Assembly (NCBI RefSeq): GCF_014641455.1
Contig: NZ_BMHT01000001.1
Span: 1 to 64,000 of the forward strand
Direction: 5' to 3'
DNA from: Hymenobacter cavernae
GTDB taxonomy: Bacteria; Bacteroidota; Bacteroidia; Cytophagales; Hymenobacteraceae
DNA: 64,000 bases
Shown: piece by piece, positions 44,775 through 52,591 of the stretch
Position numbering within the stretch: position 1 is the stretch's first letter
How the letters are laid out: every line of letters starts with the position of its first letter
Program-made: the position numbers and the translations under genes
Notes under the pieces: model-generated
What the model was told of the DNA's origin: nothing
Seen by the model: only the letters and a program-made list of their open reading frames with translations
Databases searched by the model: none

Positions 44775-44859
44775 TCGTTCTGGCGCTAGCTTTTTGGGCG
44801 GGAATCTCTACCAACACTCCGCTTTGCTTAAGCTGTTTGCCAGCTTCCTCCCTACGTTG

Positions 44860-45738
44860 CTAATACTTCCTTTTCAAAGGATTGTACCCAAACAACTCCT
44901 CCCGAGCCAGCGCTTGCATAAGCTGGCTAATGAGCGGATCAAGCGCCAGTCGGCTCTTGGCCAAAGCGCGAGCCAGGTACACACCCTCTTTCACCTTCGA
45001 CACGGAAACGAGGTAGTCTTTGGCCGTCATCTGAAAGTGCAGCTCGGTGCTTTCCGGCATCTTGAGCGCCATGAGGGCTTCCGCAAGTAACACGAAACGA
45101 GCATCATCCGGGTTGCCCACCAAGTACAGCGACAACACCGTTTGGTACTGATCGAAGTTGGCCGGCGACGTGGCGATGTGCTCGTCGGGGTTGAATACGA
45201 ACCGGTCGAGCACGACAGGGCGACCGGCAACACTGACTTTCAGCTCCGAACAATAGGAGTCGAACGCGAATTTCTCGCCGCTATCCATGCGGCCAGAGTG
45301 CAGCCAATCGGCCACCAGCAGCAAAGAGCCAGGACCTAGGTTCCAGTGCTGCACCTGGCGGTAGCGACTGTTTTCCTGCAACACAACCGGGTCGGGAAAT
45401 ACCACGGCCAGCCCGTTGCCGACCAGCTCGCCTACCAGCACCTGCTCGGCCACGGCGCCATCTACCGACCGAAAAATCTTAGTATTGGCCTGGGTGCTGA
45501 GCAACAGCCGGGTATTGGCTTGGCAATGCAGCCGCAGCCAGATTTTGTCGCCGGCTACCATGCCGCCGCCGTAGCTCGACAGCACGACGTAGCAACCCGC
45601 AGCCACCGAGCCGGGGTTCAGAATCTTGAGCGGCTGAATATTTTTGCAGGTAATCAGCGCCGACTTGCCGCGCACGGTGGCTACCTCAATCTCACTCCAC
45701 TCCGTTACGGGCTTATTAACAAGCGCTTGCGGTTGCAT
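44860..45738 (-). CDS. ureD: Urease accessory protein UreD
   Basis: UreD (named UreH in Helicobacter) binds apo-urease as scaffold for UreF and UreG. Motifs SSYGGGMVAGDKIWLRLHCQ, TQANTKIFRS and GPGSLLLVADWLHSGRMDSGE agree with the family. 292 residues is complete. It is on the opposite strand from the other urease genes, and the HAD phosphatase gene is 11 bp upstream in the same direction. The inversion means its expression is separate from ureABC-F-G. Confidence 0.93.
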   Translation of the reverse strand: MQPQALVNKPVTEWSEIEVATVRGKSALITCKNIQPLKILNPGSVAAGCYVVLSSYGGGMVAGDKIWLRLHCQANTRLLLSTQANTKIFRSVDGAVAEQVLVGELVGNGLAVVFPDPVVLQENSRYRQVQHWNLGPGSLLLVADWLHSGRMDSGEKFAFDSYCSELKVSVAGRPVVLDRFVFNPDEHIATSPANFDQYQTVLSLYLVGNPDDARFVLLAEALMALKMPESTELHFQMTAKDYLVSVSKVKEGVYLARALAKSRLALDPLISQLMQALAREELFGYNPLKRKY

Positions 45739-45749
45739 GACCTAGGTTT

Positions 45750-46436
45750 CTACGAAACCGTTTTGCCTTGCAGCACCGCGTCTAGTTCGGCCAGCCCACT
45801 GATTTCGTAGGTTGGCCCAAGCGCCCGACACTCGGCGGCATCGCCCATGCCGTAGCTGGCCCAGCACGAATCAATGCCGCAATTGCGGGCAAACAGCAGG
45901 TCCGACTGCGTGTCGCCAATCATCAGTATCTCGTCGAGCGGCACCTCGGGAAAGTGCGGCTGGATGATCTGCTGGAAGATCATAGGGCTAGGTTTCAGCT
46001 CCAGCTGTTTATCGGGGTAGCTGCCGTCGCCGATCAGTAACGATATAAACGGCAGCATCTCAAAGCGTTCCAACGAAGCTTCCAGCACGCGGCTGCCTTT
46101 GTTACTGAATACCACCGGCGTAAAGCCTTGCGCGGCGGCCTGAGCCAGCACCTGCTGGGCACCCGGAAACGGCTTCACCAAAGGCTCGCCCTGCTCGGCA
46201 TAGATGCCGCGGTAGATCGGAACCCACTCGATTATTTGCGCGGGCGTGGCCGTGGGCTGTAGCACTTGCAGCGTCACGGGCGCCGACAGCCCCATTTCGA
46301 CGGTGCGCTGAACATCCGCCTCGGGCGGCGTGGGCAGGTTGTACGTCAGGAAAAACTGTTGAAGGCTGTGATAAATGGCCTGGCGTGAATCGCACAGCGT
46401 ACCATCATAATCGAACAGCAAAAGAGAATAAGCCAT
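45750..46436 (-). CDS. HAD-family phosphatase (phosphoglycolate phosphatase-like)
   Basis: The nucleophile motif FDYDGTLCDS is at residues 8-17, motif II is VVFSNKG and motif IV is GDTQSDLLFARN. The helical cap between residues 15 and 90 is of C1 type, as in Gph. 228 residues is the usual length. Phosphoglycolate is the default substrate guess, but cap sequence does not settle this. It lies 11 bp upstream of ureD, so the two are probably cotranscribed. Confidence 0.87.
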   Translation of the reverse strand: MAYSLLLFDYDGTLCDSRQAIYHSLQQFFLTYNLPTPPEADVQRTVEMGLSAPVTLQVLQPTATPAQIIEWVPIYRGIYAEQGEPLVKPFPGAQQVLAQAAAQGFTPVVFSNKGSRVLEASLERFEMLPFISLLIGDGSYPDKQLELKPSPMIFQQIIQPHFPEVPLDEILMIGDTQSDLLFARNCGIDSCWASYGMGDAAECRALGPTYEISGLAELDAVLQGKTVS

Positions 46437-46687
46437 AAGCGAAGGTAAGCCGGCGGCGTCAATCCGTAGCGCCCCAAAGTAGGATTGGCGGTTATGCTTG
46501 GGTTACCAGATGTTACAAATAGCTTTTTGCAGGCAAGCTATACCGTCGAGCTTCGCCAAGATAACCTAGCTTCTGGTCTAACTCTTCGTAGGCTGGGCCG
46601 TAGGCTCTGGTTCGTAGCTTACCTGACTGACAGCGAACCAGCTACTGCCTCCACTTTCAACTAAAACCTCCCAAAAGCGCTTTTCTC

Positions 46688-48457
46688 ATGTCACAAATGG
46701 TAAGCGAGTTCCTGATTCAGCGATTGTCGGATTGGGGTGTTAAACGAATCTTTGGCTATCCGGGTGATGGTATCAATGGCCTAATGGGCGCCTTGCGCAA
46801 GGCTAAGGACAAGGTCGAATTTATTCAGGTGCGGCACGAGGAAATGGCCTCGCTCATGGCGTGTGCTCACGCAAAATTCACGGGCGAAGTAGGCGTTTGC
46901 ATGGCTACTTCCGGCCCCGGCGCCATTCACTTGCTCAACGGTTTGTACGACGCCAAGCTCGACCACCAGCCGGTGGTGGCCATCGTGGGCCAGAAAGCAC
47001 GGACCTCGCTGGGTGGCAGCGACCAGCAGGAAGTTGACCTGATGTCGTTGTTCAAAGACGTAGCCAGCGAATACATCCAGATGGCCACCGAACCTAGCCA
47101 GGTGCGCCACCTAGTCGATAGGGCTGTGCGCATTGCCAAGGCCGAGCGGACGGTTACCTGCGTTATCGTGCCCAACGATTTGCAGGAGCTAACCTACGAG
47201 GAGCCCAAGCACGAGCACCAGACGATTCACTCCGGCATTGGCTACTTAACGCCCCGCGTGCTGCCGCAAGACGCTGATTTACAACGAGCCGCCGACGTGC
47301 TGAACGCCGGCAAGAAGGTGGCTATTCTCATCGGCATCGGTGCCAAGAATGCTGAGCAGGAAGTGACGCAAGTAGCCGATGTGCTCGGTGCGGGTGTGGC
47401 GAAAGCCTACCTAGGTAAATCGGTGCTGGCTGATGAGCTGCCTTTTGTAACCGGCTCCATTGGCTTTTTCGGCACCAATGCCTCGCACGAGATGATGCAG
47501 AATTGCGACACGCTGCTCATGATTGGGTCGAGCTTTCCGTACGCCGAATTCCTCCCCAAAGAAGGCCAGGCCCGCGGCGTGCAAATTGACCTTGATGGCC
47601 GGATGCTGAGCATTCGCTACCCGATGGAGGTGCCGCTCACCGGCGACAGCGCCGAAACACTCCGCACCTTATTGCCCTTGCTAAAACGCAAAGAAGACCG
47701 CTCGTGGCGCGAGCAGATCGAGGCGAATGTGCGGGAGTGGTGGCAGCTGATCGAAAAGTCGGCCGCGGAAGAAGCTGATCCGCTTAACCCTAGGTTGGTT
47801 TTTGAGAAACTTTCGCCGCTGCTACCTGATGATATTATCATGGCGGCCGACTCCGGCTCCAGCTCCAGTTGGATGGCGCAACACATTCGAATGCGGCCGG
47901 GTATGAAGTTTTCGGTGTCGGGTACGCTGGCGACGATGGGTTGCGCGGTGCCGTATGCCATTGCCGCTAAGTTTGCGCACCCCGATAAACTCGCTATTGC
48001 CTTCGCCGGCGATGGTGCCATGCAGATGAATGGTAATGAGGAGCTTATCACCATTCAGCGCTACTGGCGCCAGTGGGCCGACCCTCGGATTATCATCTTG
48101 GTGCTCAACAACAAAGACCTGAACTTCGTGAGCTGGGAGCAGCGCCTGATGCAGGGCGAGCCTAAGTTCCACGAGTCGCAGGACCTGCCCGATTTCAAAT
48201 ACGCCGAGTATGCGGAGTCGCTGGGCTTTATTGGTATCAGCATCGACAGCCCCGATCAGGTGGAAGCCGCGTGGCAAAAAGCCCTGCAAGCCACGCGCCC
48301 CGTGGTGATAGAAGCCCTTACGGACCCGGAAGTGCTGGTCTTCAACGCGAAAGTGGCCATGAAGTACGCGCCCAAGCTAGCCTCCGCCATCGTGCACGGC
48401 GACACCGGCGCGGCCGAGCACCTAGGTGATGCGTTGAAAACCGCCGTTGGCTTGTAA
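46688..48457 (+). CDS. TPP-dependent pyruvate oxidase-like enzyme
   Basis: A thiamine-diphosphate enzyme of the PoxB/acetolactate-synthase superfamily, 589 residues. FGYPGDGINGLMGAL, the catalytic glutamate in RHEEMASLMACAHA and GDGAMQMNGNEELITI are intact. The middle FAD-binding domain is present (about residues 190-335). It resembles the pyruvate oxidase/dehydrogenase (quinone) branch more than IlvB, which is encoded elsewhere here. It probably decarboxylates pyruvate, with the exact electron acceptor unknown. A palindromic repeat follows. Confidence 0.88.
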   Translation: MSQMVSEFLIQRLSDWGVKRIFGYPGDGINGLMGALRKAKDKVEFIQVRHEEMASLMACAHAKFTGEVGVCMATSGPGAIHLLNGLYDAKLDHQPVVAIVGQKARTSLGGSDQQEVDLMSLFKDVASEYIQMATEPSQVRHLVDRAVRIAKAERTVTCVIVPNDLQELTYEEPKHEHQTIHSGIGYLTPRVLPQDADLQRAADVLNAGKKVAILIGIGAKNAEQEVTQVADVLGAGVAKAYLGKSVLADELPFVTGSIGFFGTNASHEMMQNCDTLLMIGSSFPYAEFLPKEGQARGVQIDLDGRMLSIRYPMEVPLTGDSAETLRTLLPLLKRKEDRSWREQIEANVREWWQLIEKSAAEEADPLNPRLVFEKLSPLLPDDIIMAADSGSSSSWMAQHIRMRPGMKFSVSGTLATMGCAVPYAIAAKFAHPDKLAIAFAGDGAMQMNGNEELITIQRYWRQWADPRIIILVLNNKDLNFVSWEQRLMQGEPKFHESQDLPDFKYAEYAESLGFIGISIDSPDQVEAAWQKALQATRPVVIEALTDPEVLVFNAKVAMKYAPKLASAIVHGDTGAAEHLGDALKTAVGL

Positions 48458-48480
48458 GAATATAGCGCGCACCGTTAGCA

Positions 48481-48583
48481 TGTAGCGCGAAGCTCCTGCT
48501 TCGCGTATCGTTGCACGACTTGCACCTAGGTTATAGCAGCGATTGTCGTTCAACGATACGCGAAGCAGGAGCTTCGCGCTACA
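48481..48583. repeat. Modular palindromic element, arm family B (copy 2)
   Basis: 39-nt arms 48481-48519 and 48545-48583, TGTAGCGCGAAGCTCCTGC type, with one mismatch. The core TCGTTCAACGAT is at 48546-48557, and the spacer carries ACCTAGGT. It lies between the oxidase-like gene and an SDR gene. Confidence 0.93.
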
Positions 48584-48648
48584 TCCTGATAAACCTTCGC
48601 GCACAAACCAGGTTGTAAAGCCTGTTTTAAGACTTACCAAAACAGAAT

Positions 48649-49365
48649 ATGGAATCACTAAAAGGCAAAAATGCCTTGGTAACGGGCGCCGGCAAAGGCA
48701 TCGGGCGGGCCGTGGCGCTGGCACTCGCTGCCGAAGGCGTGAACGTGGGCCTGCTGGCCCGCACCGAAAGCCAGCTGACCGAAGTAGCCGACGAAGTACG
48801 AAAGCTAGGAGTAAAAGCCGCTATTGTAACGGCTGATGTGGCCAACATAGAAGCTGTAAACCAAGCAGTTGAGCAGGTCAAGCAGAACCTAGGTCCGATT
48901 GATATTCTGATCAACAACGCTGGCATCGGCACCTTCGGCAAGTTCCTGGAAATGGAGCCGGCCGAGTGGGAGAAGATCATTCAGGTGAATCTGATGGGCG
49001 TGTACTACGCTACGCGGGCCGTGCTGTCGGAGATGATTGAGCGCCAGACCGGCGACATCATCAACATCTCCTCCACTGCCGGGCAGCGTGGCGCGGCCGT
49101 AACTAGCGCCTACAGCGCCTCCAAATTTGCGGTTATGGGCCTCACGGAATCGTTGATGCAGGAAGTGCGCAAGCACAACATCCGCGTAAGTGCCCTCACG
49201 CCCAGCACGGTAGCTACGGAGCTAGCTATCAGCAACAAGCTTACCGATGGCAACCCCGAGAAAGTGATGCAGCCGGAAGATCTGGCCGAGTTCATCATCG
49301 CTCAGCTCAAGCTAAACCGCCGCATCTTCATTAAGGAAGCCGGCATGTGGTCTACGAATCCGTAG
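48649..49365 (+). CDS. SDR-family oxidoreductase (3-oxoacyl-ACP reductase-like)
   Basis: A classical short-chain dehydrogenase of 238 residues. TGAGKGIG (11-18) binds NAD(P), NNAG (about 88-91) follows, and the catalytic set is SS in NISSTAG, then YSASK. Similar to FabG, but the substrate is unassigned, and it is unlinked to fatty acid genes here. It is bounded by two palindromic repeat elements. Confidence 0.9.
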   Translation: MESLKGKNALVTGAGKGIGRAVALALAAEGVNVGLLARTESQLTEVADEVRKLGVKAAIVTADVANIEAVNQAVEQVKQNLGPIDILINNAGIGTFGKFLEMEPAEWEKIIQVNLMGVYYATRAVLSEMIERQTGDIINISSTAGQRGAAVTSAYSASKFAVMGLTESLMQEVRKHNIRVSALTPSTVATELAISNKLTDGNPEKVMQPEDLAEFIIAQLKLNRRIFIKEAGMWSTNP

Positions 49366-49388
49366 TCTGTTTTAAACCAACCTATTAT

Positions 49389-49497
49389 AAAGAACGTCAT
49401 TCCGAGGCCACGAGGAATCTCGCGTGCAGTAGTAACTCCACTTATCAGGATTACCGTTGCACGCGAGATTCCTCGTGGCCTCGGAATGATGTTCTTT
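49389..49497. repeat. Inverted repeat, arm family D (copy 1)
   Basis: 40-nt arms 49389-49428 and 49458-49497, with GTCATTCCGAGGCCACGAGG, carry one mismatch. The motif GTCATTCC occurs again at 59258 in a smaller hairpin. It lies between convergent genes. Confidence 0.9.
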
Positions 49498-49531
49498 TTA
49501 TTTACTGTTTATACAACCTAGGTTATACAGA

Positions 49532-49882
49532 CTAATCTAAAACGGGCATAAAGCGGTCTTCGTCGAAGCTGGGCTCGGCGACGCGGCCGCTGCTAAGCTT
49601 CATAATAGGGTTGCTGATTTCTGCCAGGAGCAAGCCGAACCCCCAGGGTTTTGGCTCGATAGCCCGAATGTGGTACACGGCGCCCGACGCAGGTACTTGT
49701 AAGTTGGCAGTGGCAACCATCGTCGGCCACTTGGCATTCACACAGATGATGGGCTGACCCACCTGAAAGCGAGCAATAGGATTGTCGTAATCTTGTTCCA
49801 TCGCTGGGGATAAAGGATAAAGCATGTCGAGCGCTTCTATATCAAAATCGCGCCAATCCTGCTCGTTCGCCTTTATCGCCAA
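49532..49882 (-). CDS. Small hypothetical protein, 116 residues
   Basis: The function is unknown. The second half, with GQPIICVNAKWPT, YHIRAIE, LLLAEISNP and EPSFDEDRFMPV, has the look of a small beta-barrel (SH3-like) protein that I have seen as a conserved hypothetical in phages and bacteria; that is a weak recall. The only start before the core is a TTG at 49882; it lies 22 bp after the GH43-like gene's stop in the same frame. It is very probably cotranscribed with that gene. Confidence 0.65.
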   Translation of the reverse strand: MAIKANEQDWRDFDIEALDMLYPLSPAMEQDYDNPIARFQVGQPIICVNAKWPTMVATANLQVPASGAVYHIRAIEPKPWGFGLLLAEISNPIMKLSSGRVAEPSFDEDRFMPVLD

Positions 49883-49903
49883 CCTAGCTTTTTGATTTTG
49901 AGG

Positions 49904-50953
49904 CTAATAACCGCTTATCTGCTTCTCCGGGCGCAGCAGCTTCACGTAGGTAGGCGCGTTCCGGTCGCAGGTGATTCTTCCCCGCAGGTAGCGCAGCTCC
50001 GTTACCTGAATCACGCTCCGTTTGGCGGCGGTGCTGTTTTCGGGGGCGGGTTTGGCCTTTGCCCGGCCGGGGTGGGTGAAGTAGTAGAGGTAGGCCCGGT
50101 CGCCGCTCACCACCACGTCGCAGTGGCCGCCGATGGCCTGGTCGTCGCGGCCGGTGCCGGGCGCTTCCAGCAGGCGTTCAGGCTGCGCTTTCCAGTTGAC
50201 CAAGTCGGTAGAGCTGTACACTGCCAGGCCCTGCCATTTATCAATAATCATCCAGTACTGCGCCTTCCACCAGAATACTTTCGGACCTTCGCCGCGTTCT
50301 TTGAGCGCCAGGCCTTTATCCTGCCAATGGTAGAGGTCGGGGCTGTCGGCGTAGTAGATGGACTTCCCGTCTTTCTCGTTGTTGTACCACATGCGCCACA
50401 TTCCGTTCACCATCTGATACACGCTGGCATCGATGACCTTGTCATTGGCCAGCGGCAAAGTGGCTTCGTAGTGCCAATTGAGCAGGTCTTTGCTGGTCAG
50501 GTGCAGGATGTTGCGCGGATGATTCCAGTCGGTGAACACGCCCGGCACGTAGGTCAGGAACATGTGGTAGATGCCTTTATCTTCCACCACATCGGGCGCC
50601 CAGTGCGTGTAGCCAGCCTTCGGACGGTAGTCGATATTGGCCGTGTCGCGGTAGGTCCAGTGGGCGCCGTCGCGCGAGGTGGCAATACCGATGCGCGTGC
50701 CGTGCACCCACGTCACGCCTTTGGCGGTGCTATCTGTTGCCCGGCGATTGGTGTAGAGCATAAACCACTTTTTCGCCTTCTTATTCCAGATAATAACCGG
50801 GTCGGCGGCGCCGTCATAAACCGGGTCCTGGTACAGCGGCTTAGGAGCTAGCTTTCCTGCGGGCTTCTTCTGGGTTGACGTAACCGAAGTTTTCTGTGCT
50901 AATGCACTCAGTGGCAGTAAGAAAAGCAGCAAATAAGCCAGAGAGGAGTTCAT
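49904..50953 (-). CDS. Exported GH43-like glycoside hydrolase
   Basis: A secreted five-bladed beta-propeller protein of 349 residues (GH43/GH32-like). The signal peptide is MNSSLAYLLLFLLPLSALAQ. DPVYDGAADPVIIWNKKAKK near the start would supply the general base Asp, and HWAPDVVEDKGIYHMF and IDASVYQMVNGMWRMWY recur as propeller strands. The ATG at 50953 is chosen; a GTG lies two codons upstream. Sugar specificity cannot be inferred. The gene stands apart from any SusCD pair. Confidence 0.82.
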   Translation of the reverse strand: MNSSLAYLLLFLLPLSALAQKTSVTSTQKKPAGKLAPKPLYQDPVYDGAADPVIIWNKKAKKWFMLYTNRRATDSTAKGVTWVHGTRIGIATSRDGAHWTYRDTANIDYRPKAGYTHWAPDVVEDKGIYHMFLTYVPGVFTDWNHPRNILHLTSKDLLNWHYEATLPLANDKVIDASVYQMVNGMWRMWYNNEKDGKSIYYADSPDLYHWQDKGLALKERGEGPKVFWWKAQYWMIIDKWQGLAVYSSTDLVNWKAQPERLLEAPGTGRDDQAIGGHCDVVVSGDRAYLYYFTHPGRAKAKPAPENSTAAKRSVIQVTELRYLRGRITCDRNAPTYVKLLRPEKQISGY

Positions 50954-51020
50954 AAGCACAAAGTATAGAGGCGCAATTTCGTACGCTACCGCTGCCTATA
51001 CAACTCAGCGCCCTGAAGAA

Positions 51021-51073
51021 ATGTAGCGCGAACCGTAGGAAGGCGTTAGCCAAGCTCCCGCTTCGCGCTACAT
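51021..51073. repeat. Degenerate palindromic element, arm family B (copy 3)
   Basis: ATGTAGCGCGAA at 51021-51032 faces TTCGCGCTACAT at 51062-51073, with a different 29-nt middle (CCGTAGGAAGGCGTTAGCCA...). It is shorter than the complete B copies and lacks the TCGTTCAACGAT core. Confidence 0.8.
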
Positions 51074-51076
51074 GTT

Positions 51077-52363
51077 CTACTGCAATTTCCGGGTGGGCGC
51101 CTTCGCGGGCTTGGGCGGGAGCATGGTGCCGAAAGCGCCTTTCTGCTCGAATGATTTAATGACCTCATCTTCCACCGGCGTGCGCTTTACTACAGCGTTG
51201 TTGGCCCAGAACTCGGGGTCGTACTTCACGCTTCGGATGTCGTCGAGGTCTTTGGTGTCGCGCGAGGCGCGGGCGTACTCGATGTTGGTGGGCGTCTGGT
51301 TGGTGTCGTAGAAGAAAGTGAAGGCCGACACGTTCATCTTGGTGCGCGTCTGGCCGGGCCGCTCAATCACGAAGTTCAGGGTCGTCTTGATATGATCGAG
51401 GGGCGAAGCAGCGTCCGGCGTGTTCTGGAATGTCATGTCGATCTGCATCTCCTTGTCCTTGAACTTGAATGCCGGATTATTCGACTGCCCCGAAAAATTC
51501 GGGGTTGTCATGCGGAAGCGCTCTACTTTATAGGTATCCACGTCGATCCAGATCGTCCCTTTCGCGTAGTAATTCTTCACCTCCGGCCGGGTTTCGAACG
51601 AGATTTCCGCGATGCCGCCCTCCCCTCTTTCCAGAATCCCCACAATCTCCAGGTAGTAATTCTTTACCGTGTTCGGGCTCAGCAGCGACAACGAAGTAGT
51701 ACTGTCCATGGCCGGATCGTAGAGCCCGTACACCTTGGTGTAGAAGGAGAAATCCTTAAAGCTCATGAGTGCCTGCTTGGCCGCGTAGCGCCCCTGCGCA
51801 ATGCTGGTACCCTCGATGCGGGAGTTGTTCGACTTCACGTTCCACACCATTTCCTGAATCTCGGTGGGCTCGTTGTCGATGCGCGTCACCTGCCGATAGA
51901 AGGCCTTACCGTAGAACTTCTGGCTGTAGTTTTTGCGCATCTGCTCGTAGGCGCGGTCGGCGAGCTGGAAGGCATAGCTACCGACTTTCACCTCCGGCAG
52001 CGTAATGGAAGCCGAAGCCAAAGCTATCTGCAGCGGTTTGTCGCCGCTGGTCACGCGCACCGTATCGCGCACGTGCGAGATTTCCGACACAATCAGCGTG
52101 CGCGGCAGCGAAGGTAGGTTCAGGCTAAATTCTCCGTTTTCGTTGCTGGCCGTGCCCATCGTGGTGCCTTTCACGGCAATGCTGACGAACGGCAGCGGCT
52201 GGTTGGTTTCCTTGTCCAAGGTCACGCCGCGCACCTGGTACTGAGCCTGCGCCGCGTGGCTGAGCGTGAGCAGCAGAACCAGGGCAGCGCAGCCGCTCGC
52301 GGCGCACTTTCCCCAGCGTTTTAGCAACGGCATAAAGTCAAAGCGGATGGTGTTGATAGTCAA
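51077..52363 (-). CDS. Exported carboxypeptidase-regulatory-like domain protein
   Basis: A 428-residue exported protein. The signal peptide ends in AAQAQ (about residue 41, or 31 if the inner ATG is used). The N-terminal domain VRGVTLDKETNQPLPFVSIAVKGTTMGTASNENGEFSL is a CarboxypepD_reg-like beta-sandwich, as found on TonB receptors. The rest (about residues 130-410) is not a receptor barrel and is of unknown function. It begins 4 bp from the family B repeat and is divergent from the antiporter gene. Confidence 0.85.
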   Translation of the reverse strand: MTINTIRFDFMPLLKRWGKCAASGCAALVLLLTLSHAAQAQYQVRGVTLDKETNQPLPFVSIAVKGTTMGTASNENGEFSLNLPSLPRTLIVSEISHVRDTVRVTSGDKPLQIALASASITLPEVKVGSYAFQLADRAYEQMRKNYSQKFYGKAFYRQVTRIDNEPTEIQEMVWNVKSNNSRIEGTSIAQGRYAAKQALMSFKDFSFYTKVYGLYDPAMDSTTSLSLLSPNTVKNYYLEIVGILERGEGGIAEISFETRPEVKNYYAKGTIWIDVDTYKVERFRMTTPNFSGQSNNPAFKFKDKEMQIDMTFQNTPDAASPLDHIKTTLNFVIERPGQTRTKMNVSAFTFFYDTNQTPTNIEYARASRDTKDLDDIRSVKYDPEFWANNAVVKRTPVEDEVIKSFEQKGAFGTMLPPKPAKAPTRKLQ

Positions 52364-52591
52364 GGCTAGGATTCGTTAGAATGAAAGGTTTCGAGAGTTG
52401 ATAACGCGCATTCGTGCCGGCTCCATATGGCTGGCGGCGCAAAAGTAGCTGACCCAGGTTTCCTGAACGCTGCAGAAACCTAGGTTTTGCGCAGCAGCGC
52501 GACCCGGTCGGCGCGGCAAAACCGAGCACCAGAACAATGCCAGCTTATGGGCAGGTTAGCCTTGCAGCCGCGCAATTGCGTATTCGGCAGC

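Noticed and set aside
49892..50851. 319-residue plus-strand frame opposite the GH43-like gene
   Set aside because: It is antisense to a gene with signal peptide and propeller motifs, and its sequence is Val/His/Arg-rich without domains.
51392..52117. 241-residue plus-strand frame opposite the carboxypeptidase-regulatory-like gene
   Set aside because: It is an antisense shadow; no start context or domain.
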